Assembly (NCBI GenBank): GCA_045586995.1
Contig: JAZNBI010000074.1
Span: 1-6,013, forward strand
Reading direction: 5' to 3'
Source of the DNA: JAZNBI01 sp045586995
GTDB taxonomy: Bacteria; Bacillota; Clostridia; Oscillospirales; CAG-272
Length of the DNA: 6,013 nucleotides
Part shown: positions 1 through 5,088 of the stretch, piece after piece
How the letters are laid out: each line of letters starts with the position of its first letter
Position numbering within the stretch: position 1 is the first letter of the stretch
The notes under the pieces: model-generated
The model's input: only the letters and a program-made list of their open reading frames with translations
The model's database searches: none
What the model was told of the DNA's origin: nothing
Position numbers and translations under genes: made by a program

Positions 1-295
1 CAAAAGCGACAGTCTTAAAGACCAATGCCTTGTCAGGATGAGCAAAATTAATTATAAAAAATGAGAACAAAAACCAAAGTGCAAATCCTCCCGTAGCGAA
101 TAATGTGATATTCTTTTTATTTTTAATTAAAGATATCACAATCGTAATAAGTATAACTAACTCAATAATTTCTGACATTCCTATTTTAAAAACAACGCCT
201 GTTATTGAAAAAGCACAAAAAAATAGTAGTCTGAAAGCGATTAAAATTGCAAAACAAATAATAGCTAAAATCGGTTTTCTTTGTTGATTTTCCAT
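1..295 (-). CDS. Small membrane protein, N-terminal part (3' end off window)
   Basis: Reading leftward from an ATG at 293-295 the frame stays open for 98 codons and runs off the window edge, so only the N-terminal part is present. A strong GGAGG (304-308 on this strand) sits 8 nt before the ATG, which fixes the start. The protein begins MENQQRKPILAII and is very hydrophobic. Likely membrane spans lie at about residues 9-33, 42-58 and 70-88, separated by a basic loop (KNKKN, about 60-64). I do not recognise a family and assign no function. It is transcribed divergently from the XRE regulator gene and could be its target, which is inference from position only. A TATACT at 312-317 (minus strand) is a possible -10, but its -35 is poor and the implied leader would be only a few bases long. 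The open frame, start signal and composition make a real gene likely. Confidence 0.75.
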   Translation of the reverse strand, partial: MENQQRKPILAIICFAILIAFRLLFFCAFSITGVVFKIGMSEIIELVILITIVISLIKNKKNITLFATGGFALWFLFSFFIINFAHPDKALVFKTVAF

Positions 296-366
296 TGTTA
301 TTTCCTCCGAAAGTATAAAATAAAGACTGTACACAATCTAAGTCACTTACACCGAAAAAGCAACAT

Positions 367-427
367 CAGATTGTTTACGTAAATTATAACCTATTTCAGA
401 TTAAAAGTCAATACCCTGAAACAGATT
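367..427. promoter_or_regulatory. Candidate operator: three CAGATT words and a TTTCAG/CTGAAA inverted repeat
   Basis: Between the divergent membrane-protein and XRE genes the hexamer CAGATT occurs three times on the plus strand (367-372, 397-402, 422-427). TTTCAG (394-399) and CTGAAA (416-421) form an inverted pair. The last copies lie just upstream of a TATAAT. XRE repressors commonly bind such repeated or palindromic sites next to their own gene. Assignment as the operator of this regulator is inference. Confidence 0.35.
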
Positions 428-431
428 ATTT

Positions 432-437
432 TATAAT
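432..437 (+). promoter_or_regulatory. Probable -10 box of the XRE gene
   Basis: TATAAT lies 29 bases before the ATG of the XRE gene. No good -35 hexamer stands 16-18 bases upstream (sequence around 408-414 is a poor match). The promoter would therefore be weak or dependent on proteins bound at the nearby CAGATT repeats. Confidence 0.4.
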
Positions 438-466
438 ATTTTTGAGAATAATATTCGGGGGGAGTT

Positions 467-679
467 ATGTATCGTAGATTAAGAGATTTAAGAGAAGATA
501 AGGACTTGAATCAAACACAGGTGGCAAAAATGCTTGGTATGTCGCAAACAGGATATTCAAAGTATGAAACGGGTGAAAATGATATTCCTACTGCTATACT
601 TATAAAACTTGCTCGCTTTTACGATACGAGTATAGATTATTTGCTTGGAGAAACGGATAATCCAAAAAGATATAAATAA
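467..679 (+). CDS. XRE/Cro-CI family helix-turn-helix regulator
   Basis: A 70-residue DNA-binding protein that is almost entirely one HTH_XRE domain. Residues 4-15 (RLRDLREDKDLN) form helix 1. QTQVAKMLGMSQTGYSKYETG (about 16-36) is the helix-turn-helix with the recognition helix SQTGYSKYE. The domain closes with the usual IPTAILIKLARFYDTSIDYLLGETD. This matches the compact, domain-only XRE repressors common in Clostridia. There is no C-terminal peptidase or oligomerisation domain. The start is fixed by family alignment at MYRRLRDLRE. The ribosome site is G-rich (GGGGGGAG, 457-464) and unusually close to the ATG, with only 2 nt from its end. The gene is a solo cistron, divergent from the membrane-protein gene. 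An IS200-type element begins almost immediately after its stop codon, but the C-terminus looks complete. It probably represses itself or its divergent neighbour; the target is unproven. Confidence 0.92.
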   Translation: MYRRLRDLREDKDLNQTQVAKMLGMSQTGYSKYETGENDIPTAILIKLARFYDTSIDYLLGETDNPKRYK

Positions 680-683
680 ATAT

Positions 684-702
684 CCCCCCGTGAAACAGGG
701 GG
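684..702. terminator. G/C hairpin after the XRE gene, possible terminator or IS end
   Basis: CCCCC (684-688) pairs with GGGGG (698-702) around a 9-nt loop just after the XRE stop codon. On the plus strand it is followed by TATTTCAGTTT rather than a clean U-run, so termination would be modest. It could equally be the right-end structure of the IS200-type element. Confidence 0.45.
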
Positions 703-782
703 TATTTCAGTTTCGGGCATAGCCCTAATACTACTGGCTGCGCACAAGTGCGCCGTGTATTGGCCTGCCAGCCATGCAATTG

Positions 783-1253
783 TTACTTACTACCCATAAA
801 TGGGTCCCGTGGGTCAAACATTGCTAATTGATCACTTTCTTGATCTCTTTTCAATTGATCTGCAATGTATTCTTTTATTGCCTTCGTGTTCTTCCCCACG
901 GTATCAACGTAATATCCCTTACACCAAAATTCGCGGTTTCGGTATGCAAATTTCATGTTACCGAATTTCTGAAATATTAGCAAAGAGCTTTTCCCTTTGA
1001 GATATCCCATGAACCCCGAAACGCTCATTTTGGGCGGGATACTGACCAGCATATGCATGTGGTCTGGGCACACCTCTCCCTCAATTATCTCTACTCCTTT
1101 CCATTGGCAGAGTTTGCGGAGTATTTCTCGTATCTCTAATCTCTTTTCTGCGAAAAATACTTTTCGCCTATATTTGGGTACAAACACGATATGGTACTTG
1201 CAATTCCAACGTGTATGTGCTAAAGTATTATTGTCTATGGTAACCTTTTTCAT
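783..1253 (-). CDS. tnpA: IS200-type Y1 (HUH) transposase TnpA
   Basis: A single-strand DNA transposase of the IS200/IS605 family, 156 residues, within the usual 130-160. It nicks and rejoins the hairpin-bearing ends of its element through a 5'-phosphotyrosine. The N-terminal HTRWNCKYHIVFVPKYRRKVF is the family signature. The metal-binding HUH motif is H65-M-H67 in CPDHMHMLVSIP. FWCKGYYVDTVG (109-120) is the conserved strand before the catalytic helix. The nucleophile is probably Y129 in EYIADQ, with Q133 four residues later, matching the Y-x3-Q arrangement of this family. All key residues are present, so it appears intact. The ATG at 1253 has GGAGG (1262-1266) 8 nt upstream. The TTG at 1268 in the same frame overlaps that ribosome site and is unlikely to be used. 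The ribosome site lies in one arm of a perfect 16-bp inverted repeat, which would limit translation. Confidence 0.96.
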   Translation of the reverse strand: MKKVTIDNNTLAHTRWNCKYHIVFVPKYRRKVFFAEKRLEIREILRKLCQWKGVEIIEGEVCPDHMHMLVSIPPKMSVSGFMGYLKGKSSLLIFQKFGNMKFAYRNREFWCKGYYVDTVGKNTKAIKEYIADQLKRDQESDQLAMFDPRDPFMGSK

Positions 1254-1257
1254 AGAT

Positions 1258-1326
1258 AAATCCTCCAAATATGTTTTTTAGTTTTGACTGGCAGGTCGAA
1301 CTAATTATATCATATTTGGAGGATTT
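1258..1326 (-). promoter_or_regulatory. RBS-masking 16-bp inverted repeat upstream of tnpA
   Basis: Positions 1258-1273 and 1311-1326 are perfect reverse complements (16 bp, 37-nt loop). The arm next to the gene includes the tnpA GGAGG. In RNA that contains both arms, the ribosome site would be buried in a stable stem. IS200 and IS10 are known to limit transposase synthesis by related RNA folding; the application to this copy is inference. Confidence 0.75.
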
Positions 1327-1332
1327 TGCTCA
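1304..1332 (-). promoter_or_regulatory. Probable tnpA promoter (extended -10)
   Basis: On the minus strand, TGATATAAT (hexamer at 1304-1309) is a perfect extended -10. TGAGCA, a weak -35, lies 17 bp upstream at 1327-1332. Transcription would start near 1297, that is, after the upstream arm of the 16-bp inverted repeat. The element's own transcript would therefore lack that arm. Confidence 0.5.
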
Positions 1333-1349
1333 CCGGTTAACCTCTTTTG

Positions 1350-1372
1350 AACCCCGCCACTATGACGAGGTT
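1350..1372. repeat. IS200 left-end subterminal hairpin
   Basis: AACCCCG (1350-1356) and CGAGGTT (1366-1372) pair over 7 positions with one G-U when read as RNA, around a 9-nt loop. It lies about 100 bp upstream of tnpA. A hairpin in this place serves as the TnpA recognition structure in the family, and in IS200 it also blocks incoming transcription. Confidence 0.65.
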
Positions 1373-1386
1373 TTCGTGATACAAAA

Positions 1387-1418
1387 ATCAAAAGCACCTC
1401 CGACGAGGTGCCTTTGAT
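1387..1418 (-). terminator. Rho-independent terminator of the antiporter gene
   Basis: GCACCTC (1394-1400) and GAGGTGC (1405-1411) form a perfect 7-bp stem with a CGAC loop. ATCAAA (1387-1392) and TTTGAT (1413-1418) extend it. Read leftward, the stem is followed by TTTTGATTTTTG. It lies about 30 bp after the antiporter stop codon and would also shield the IS element from antiporter transcription. Confidence 0.85.
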
Positions 1419-1448
1419 CTTAATTTATTCACAGAGTTATTTGTACCC

Positions 1449-2462
1449 TTAAACCAAAGCAACGACTCCCGTTTCGTTGAGTATCAATAGGAGCATATAC
1501 AACACGTATATTGCAAGAAGCACGTATCCCTGCCATTTTTTGAATTTGCCCTGAATAATTGTCGGTATGACCGCAACAACGCACGCAGCAATACAAATCG
1601 GGAAATCGAACACGAGGTTGATCTTGTCAACGGGAAGTGCTTGTCCGTTAATTACGGAGCACAGGGGAAGTATAAGCGTAGTGTCAATAATATTTGCGCC
1701 GATAACATTTCCGACGGAAAGAGAGTTTTCTTTCTTGCGGATAGCCGTGAGCGTTGTAACAAGCTCGGGAAGCGAGGTTCCGAGAGCGATCACCGTAAAT
1801 CCGATAATGGTTTCGCTGATACCGATTCCGGAGGCAATGGTTTTTCCCGACGAAACGAGAAACTCAGCCCCAAAAACAATCGAAACCGTTCCAATAATAA
1901 ATAGGATCACCTTTGAGGGAATCTCCCTCTTTTCGTAAGAATCGGATACTTCTGTCTTTGCACCTTTTTTTCCTTCAATTAAGTTGCTTACCATAAACGC
2001 AATAAATATAGCCCAAAGAATATACGCCGACCATACCGGCAGAGAGTTATTTAAGGAAAGAACCGTCAGCCCCGTAATTGCGAGAAGAAGAAGTCCGCCC
2101 TTCAGAGAAAAATCCTTTCTGCTGACAGCTCCTGCTATGGCAACCAAAGACAGACCCATAATAAGCGTCGTGTTAGCCGTAACAGAGCCGATAGCGTTTC
2201 CAATAGCAAGCTGCGTTGAGCCGTTCATCGCGGCTCTGACCGAAACGAGCATCTCGGGTAGGGTTGTAGCGAATGATACAACGGTCGCGCCGACCACAAA
2301 TTTAGGAATACCCGTTGCCTCGGCAAACCACGAAGCTGAATCTACGAACCAATCTCCGCCCTTTATTGTAAGGATAAGTCCTACGATGAAAACTGCTGCA
2401 GCAATAATCAAGAGCGGCCCGTTTGAAAGGCCATCAAACAAAGCGAATCCAAAAAACTCCAT
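1449..2462 (-). CDS. CaCA-family sodium/calcium-type antiporter
   Basis: An inner-membrane cation antiporter of the Ca2+:cation antiporter superfamily, closest in layout to bacterial YrbG-like Na+/Ca2+ exchangers. It is 337 residues with about ten membrane helices in two inverted halves. Repeat alpha-1 (about 58-99) contains FATTLPE, with ion-binding E70, and GNAIGSVTANTT, with N97. Repeat alpha-2 (about 221-262) contains ALGTSLPE, with E233, and GNVIGANIIDTT, with D260. The Glu/Asn plus Glu/Asp set matches the E54/N81 and E213/D240 ion ligands of the archaeal exchanger NCX_Mj. In alpha-1 the usual GSN reads GSV (V94), a deviation from the common motif. A charged loop at 163-184 separates the halves. 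The ATG at 2462 has GGAGG (2469-2473) 6 nt upstream. It is a single-gene unit with its own promoter, leader hairpin and terminator. The transported ion (Ca2+ or another divalent) cannot be settled from sequence. Confidence 0.95.
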   Translation of the reverse strand: MEFFGFALFDGLSNGPLLIIAAAVFIVGLILTIKGGDWFVDSASWFAEATGIPKFVVGATVVSFATTLPEMLVSVRAAMNGSTQLAIGNAIGSVTANTTLIMGLSLVAIAGAVSRKDFSLKGGLLLLAITGLTVLSLNNSLPVWSAYILWAIFIAFMVSNLIEGKKGAKTEVSDSYEKREIPSKVILFIIGTVSIVFGAEFLVSSGKTIASGIGISETIIGFTVIALGTSLPELVTTLTAIRKKENSLSVGNVIGANIIDTTLILPLCSVINGQALPVDKINLVFDFPICIAACVVAVIPTIIQGKFKKWQGYVLLAIYVLYMLLLILNETGVVALV

Positions 2463-2473
2463 TTAGTTCCTCC

Positions 2474-2510
2474 AACAATAAAAATCCAAGCGCGGCACAG
2501 CCATACTTGG
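2474..2510 (-). promoter_or_regulatory. Leader hairpin with U-rich tail before the antiporter
   Basis: In the antiporter 5' leader, CCAAG (2486-2490) pairs with CTTGG (2506-2510), with a nested GGC/GCC pair (2494-2496, 2500-2502). Read leftward the hairpin is followed by ATTTTTATTGTT and then directly by the GGAGG. This looks like a weak intrinsic terminator placed just before the ribosome site, as in attenuators and some riboswitches. I could not match the upstream part to yybP-ykoY or another known class. Confidence 0.4.
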
Positions 2511-2574
2511 CATCATACAAAAAAACAAGGCAGGTGAGCAAATTTATATTTCTCTCTGCTCCGTTGTTTTATAC

Positions 2575-2603
2575 AGTATACCATCATCCTCAAATTTTGT
2601 CAA
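2575..2603 (-). promoter_or_regulatory. Consensus promoter of the antiporter gene
   Basis: On the minus strand TTGACA (2598-2603) and TATACT (2575-2580) are separated by exactly 17 bp, a near-perfect housekeeping promoter. The expected start near 2568 leaves a leader of about 105 nt, long enough for cis-regulation. Confidence 0.85.
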
Positions 2604-2625
2604 TATATGCAAGATTCGCTTTACT

Positions 2626-2647
2626 GATAAATATTTGAAAATTATTT
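2626..2647. repeat. 22-nt AT-rich repeat, copy 1
   Basis: This 22-base sequence (GATAAATATTTG followed by AAAATTATTT) is identical to 5358-5379, at the stop codon of the four-helix-bundle gene. Here it is not attached to any gene. Downstream come degenerate ACTATT/ACTTATT words (2664-2687) and a hairpin. Confidence 0.7.
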
Positions 2648-2689
2648 GTTATCAATGCTTTTCACTATTCACTATTACTTATTACTTCC

Positions 2690-2725
2690 AAAAAAATCCG
2701 CACACTCGCGTGTACGGAATTTTTT
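2690..2725. terminator. A-run/T-run hairpin in the intergenic repeat region
   Basis: ACAC (2702-2705) pairs with GTGT (2710-2713), then after one mismatch TCCG with CGGA (2697-2700, 2715-2718). The stem is flanked by an A-run and a T-run, so it could terminate on either strand. The stem is imperfect. It stands upstream of the antiporter promoter and downstream of the secretion operon's terminator. Confidence 0.6.
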
Positions 2726-2741
2726 GGAGGTGCCTTCCGGA
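2722..2741. repeat. TGGAGGYGCCTTCCGGA repeat, copy 1
   Basis: The 20 bases here match 5994-6013 at 19 positions; the only difference is T versus C at the Y. In both places the repeat directly follows a hairpin ending in T's and GG. The following bases (2742-2784) form a GC-rich linker with no tRNA T-loop consensus. Confidence 0.7.
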
Positions 2742-2784
2742 CGTCGCAAGCGCCTATCGGAACGTCGGATTCCTCGCGATGTAT

Positions 2785-2828
2785 CCAAAACAAAAAAGCC
2801 CACGCACAGCGTGGGCTTTTCGTTTTGG
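2785..2828. terminator. Strong bidirectional terminator after the secretion operon
   Basis: GCCCACGC (2798-2805) and GCGTGGGC (2809-2816) form a perfect 8-bp stem with an ACA loop, between six A's and TTTT. Read leftward it ends GGGCTTTTTTG, a strong terminator. It is the first good one after the last gene of the leftward operon (stop at 2947). The outer arms CCAAAAC and GTTTTGG also pair and recur around the hairpin at 5958-5999. Confidence 0.85.
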
Positions 2829-2946
2829 CTCGTGTTTACAGAAAAGATACTTGCCAAATAATGTAAAAGGAAAATTCTATTATCAAATTTGTGTAAAATG
2901 CAAGTTTTAATTATATTACACTTTCAATAGCCAAATACCGGCTTAT

Positions 2947-3573
2947 TTACGGATGATAATTGCTGGTCCAACTTGACACGTCGATAGCGCGTCCTACAAT
3001 GCCCGGCGAGTTTACCTGAGCATGACCTATGTAACTGACCGTTGCTGCCCACGCTCCTTGTTCGTCCTTTGTCATGAGAGTCTTATACACAGGGACATAG
3101 GTTCCTATCGGCAGCATAATGTCGCTTGCTAAAAGGGTATAGGCGTTGTATTCCGTATCCGATACCTTCGTAATCACAAAATAGAGCTTTTCGGTTTCTA
3201 TCGAAAAGTCGGGCAGTAAATGCTTGAGGTTGCCGGTTGTTACCTTTTGGTTGGAATACACAATGTCTCCCGGATTTGCGAGAAGATTGTGAATTATCGG
3301 CTTTTTGGTCGCATTAAGACCGTAATCCGGCTCGTATAGTAGATTAGATATCATTTTAAGGTGGTTTTCGCCTAAAGAAGGAGCGATAACGTCTCCGCCG
3401 GGAAGTACCTCCTCGGGCTTATAGTCAAAGAGGTCCAAAGAAGGCGAAAAAACGCCCTGTGTATTAAGTATCGGAAGGTCGGAAAAGCTCCAGGACGCGC
3501 AGACCGCGTTCATAGAAAGAATTGACACGCAAATAAGTATCGGAAGAAGTAATTTATACACTGCTTTATTCAT
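2947..3573 (-). CDS. Secreted protein, third gene of SipW-type operon (unrecognised family)
   Basis: A 208-residue exported protein. Residues 1-26 form a signal peptide: basic NKAVYK, hydrophobic LLLPILICVSILSM, then a small-residue NAVCA just before SWSFSD. Cleavage after A26 is likely. The junction A-S-W-S-F resembles A-T-W-G-Y in the first gene of the operon, implying the same peptidase. The mature part is soluble, without further membrane spans, LPXTG or cell-wall repeats. Its C-terminal half (about 125-205) looks beta-rich, with KLYFVITKVSDTEYNAYTLL and ...TYVPVYKTL. I recognise no named domain. The ATG is 1 nt past the peptidase stop codon and its ribosome site (GGGGG, 3583-3587) lies inside the end of that gene, so translation is probably coupled. 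A role as minor fibre component, anchor or assembly factor, like TapA, is a guess from context. A terminator at 2785-2828 closes the operon. Confidence 0.88.
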   Translation of the reverse strand: MNKAVYKLLLPILICVSILSMNAVCASWSFSDLPILNTQGVFSPSLDLFDYKPEEVLPGGDVIAPSLGENHLKMISNLLYEPDYGLNATKKPIIHNLLANPGDIVYSNQKVTTGNLKHLLPDFSIETEKLYFVITKVSDTEYNAYTLLASDIMLPIGTYVPVYKTLMTKDEQGAWAATVSYIGHAQVNSPGIVGRAIDVSSWTSNYHP

Positions 3574-3574
3574 T

Positions 3575-4378
3575 TTAATTTTCCCCCGAATTGCCGTCGA
3601 TAACGGCGAGGCGTAATGCCTGTTCTTCTTTGAGCTTTTTGCTTATGATAGGTTCAGCTATAAGATAAGCTAATATCAGCAGCACGCAGAGCCATCCGGG
3701 CGGCGTTTGCATAAACATTATGAAGCTTCCGATGTTTGATATCCTTTCACCGCGATAGATCGCCCTTATCTGCGAATAAAGCACGGGGAAGGTATCGGGA
3801 GATTGTACTGCATCACCTTGTAACAGGAAGTATCTGCAATTCGGATGCTTTTCATCAGGTTCCTCAATACCAATGATACGGTGGACTACCTGATCTCCGT
3901 TGATCTCATATACGACGATGTCAAAAAGCTCAAGCTCGTCCTCCGCGGGCACGGGATACACGCGGATAATATCGAACATTTGTATCTGATCGTCAAGAGC
4001 GTTTTCAAAAAGATATTTATTACTTTCTCGTTTTATAGACATTGAGCTTGATTTTACTACCTTGAGGGTGGAGATTTTTCCGCCGCATAAGCTGTCGCTT
4101 ACGTTTACGTAAATCGAAAAAACAAGCGCGACGCAAAGGATAACGGCAATAGATACAGACAGTATTTTTTCAATTACAGGACAAAGCGATTTCTTTTTAT
4201 TGCTTTGAACCTCCTGTTTCTTTCTGTGTTCCTCCATAATGCTGACATCTTCCTGACCGCACCTGATAAGCTTGAGGTGCATACGGACAAGGAGTGTTAT
4301 CATAAACGAAAACACACCTGACAGCATTATGAATACTATGAGGCACAAAATAAATATATAAAGCTCGTAAGCGGTCAT
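3575..4378 (-). CDS. SipW-like type I signal peptidase (S26B)
   Basis: A membrane-bound signal peptidase with a Ser/His active site, the class used for TasA/camelysin-like clients. The nucleophile is S112 in KSSSMS. The general base is H166 in VVHRII, replacing the Lys of bacterial S26A enzymes. Box E is QGDAVQSPD (187-195). Between Ser112 and FDIIRV (135-140) there are about 20 extra residues (KRESNKYLFENALDDQ) compared with compact SipW. Membrane spans lie at about 5-32, 71-93 and 227-241. The first span and a basic/acidic linker (39-63, EEHRKKQ..NKKK) make it 267 residues, longer than Bacillus SipW (about 190). The ATG at 4378 has GGAG (4386-4389) 7 nt upstream. It is the second gene of the operon, 81 bp after the TasA-like gene and 1 bp before the next, both encoding probable substrates. 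A hairpin with U-run before its ribosome site may keep its expression below that of the first gene. Confidence 0.93.
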   Translation of the reverse strand: MTAYELYIFILCLIVFIMLSGVFSFMITLLVRMHLKLIRCGQEDVSIMEEHRKKQEVQSNKKKSLCPVIEKILSVSIAVILCVALVFSIYVNVSDSLCGGKISTLKVVKSSSMSIKRESNKYLFENALDDQIQMFDIIRVYPVPAEDELELFDIVVYEINGDQVVHRIIGIEEPDEKHPNCRYFLLQGDAVQSPDTFPVLYSQIRAIYRGERISNIGSFIMFMQTPPGWLCVLLILAYLIAEPIISKKLKEEQALRLAVIDGNSGEN

Positions 4379-4389
4379 AATCGTTCTCC

Positions 4390-4440
4390 AAAAAACACGG
4401 GATCACCGTTCGTTATTGATGCGGCGACCCCGTTCGTTAT
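4390..4440 (-). promoter_or_regulatory. Intercistronic attenuator-like hairpin with direct repeat
   Basis: Read leftward, ACGG (4406-4409) pairs with CCGT (4397-4400) and is followed by GTTTTTT (4390-4396) just before the peptidase ribosome site. CCGTTCGTTAT occurs twice on the plus strand (4406-4416 and 4430-4440). The upstream copy offers an alternative 5-bp partner, CCCGT 4429-4433 with ACGGG 4397-4401. This is probably a weak terminator that lowers read-through from the TasA-like gene into the peptidase gene. Confidence 0.45.
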
Positions 4441-4459
4441 ATGTGACAGTTAAAATCGA

Positions 4460-5047
4460 TTAGTTTGCGCTGACGGTAAAACTGATCATACCGAGATGCA
4501 GAGCATCGTGGAATCCTTCATAATCAATCATAGTATCAAGTACGAGATCCTCACCGCCGTTGAAAATGAGCCAAGACGACCAGTCATCCGCGGGTATAGT
4601 ATAGGTTTGTACGCCGCCTTCCATTTCAGCACCTTCATACGTCTTGGAAAATCCGTCAGTAAAAGCGAAAATAGCTGTATTGTCATATTCCCAATCTGCC
4701 GTGCAAGTTCCCGTCAGTGTTAAAGTAACACCGTTTGTGACAACATCTTCATCGGCACCCGGGCTAGGTGTAAAGGAGATAATTATGTTGCCTTCATAAA
4801 TAAGGTCTGCTACGTGATCGTTATTGGTGTCATCGATTACGATCTTTGCGTCAGAGGTATTGATCTTAATAGTACCTGCGCTTGAGTCTGAGTTAGCTCC
4901 GGTGATGTAGATGTTCTTACCTTCTCCGACGTCAAGCGACGAAAGTGCGTTTCCAATCGAGCCCTGAGCGTATCCCCAGGTAGCGTAAACACCCCCGATA
5001 GTGACCACGAGTGCAAGAAGAAGTAAAATACTGATTTTTTTGCTCAT
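4460..5047 (-). CDS. TasA/camelysin-like exported protein (SipW-type signal peptide)
   Basis: A 195-residue secreted protein, first gene of the operon. It opens SKKISILLLLALVVTIGGVYATWGYAQ. The lysine pair, short Leu-rich core and G-G-V-Y-A-T-W end match SipW-dependent signal peptides, with cleavage likely after A22. The mature part (about 173 residues) is acidic and rich in Thr, Asp and Gly with alternating beta-strand patterns (GNIIISFTP, GVTLTLTGTCTADWEY, TYTIPADDW). It ends in the strand HLGMISFTVSAN, as in TasA-type fibre subunits. I infer a matrix or surface fibre subunit; sequence similarity to TasA itself is not obvious beyond signal peptide and fold-like pattern. The ATG at 5047 has AGGAGG (5057-5062) 9 nt upstream. 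A TTG at 5053 would give two more residues but sits too close to the ribosome site. It has a perfect consensus promoter and a structured leader of about 100 nt, suggesting strong, controlled expression. Confidence 0.85.
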   Translation of the reverse strand: MSKKISILLLLALVVTIGGVYATWGYAQGSIGNALSSLDVGEGKNIYITGANSDSSAGTIKINTSDAKIVIDDTNNDHVADLIYEGNIIISFTPSPGADEDVVTNGVTLTLTGTCTADWEYDNTAIFAFTDGFSKTYEGAEMEGGVQTYTIPADDWSSWLIFNGGEDLVLDTMIDYEGFHDALHLGMISFTVSAN

Positions 5048-5088
5048 AGACAATAACCTCCTGAGTAAACAAAATGTTTAGAACATTC

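Larger units (their letters stand above)
684..1372 (-). mobile_element. IS200-type insertion sequence (IS200/IS605 family)
   Basis: The element carries a single Y1 transposase gene (783-1253, leftward) and no tnpB. It has subterminal imperfect palindromes instead of terminal inverted repeats, as expected for single-strand transposition. Left end, upstream of tnpA: hairpin AACCCCG/CGAGGTT at 1350-1356 and 1366-1372. Right-end region: GCGCAC-AA-GTGCGC at 740-753, GGGC-ATA-GCCC at 715-725 and CCCCC/GGGGG at 684-702. CCTGCCAG at 764-771 is repeated inverted as CTGGCAGG at 1288-1295. The span of roughly 690 bp fits IS200-like elements of about 700 bp. Exact tips and target tetranucleotide cannot be set without a second copy or an empty site; the coordinates given are the outermost hairpin arms. 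Confidence 0.82.

Noticed and set aside
105..287. Plus-strand 60-codon frame.
   Set aside because: It is antisense to the leftward membrane protein, which has a good GGAGG and start. Its hydrophobic composition mirrors that AT-rich gene.
800..1281. Two plus-strand open frames (800-1000, 997-1281).
   Set aside because: They lie opposite the clearly conserved tnpA gene, lack ribosome sites and have no recognisable protein features.
1567..2466. Long plus-strand open frames (1567-1938, 1984-2466).
   Set aside because: They are antisense shadows of the antiporter, whose alpha-repeat motifs are unmistakable on the minus strand.
2635..2910. Overlapping open frames on both strands through the hairpin region (about 2635-2910).
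   Set aside because: They read through terminator hairpins and repeats, have no proper ribosome sites and give low-complexity or basic peptides.
4197..4406. Minus-strand 69-codon frame overlapping the start of the peptidase gene.
   Set aside because: It has no ribosome site and runs through the intercistronic hairpin and the N-terminal membrane span of the real gene in another frame.
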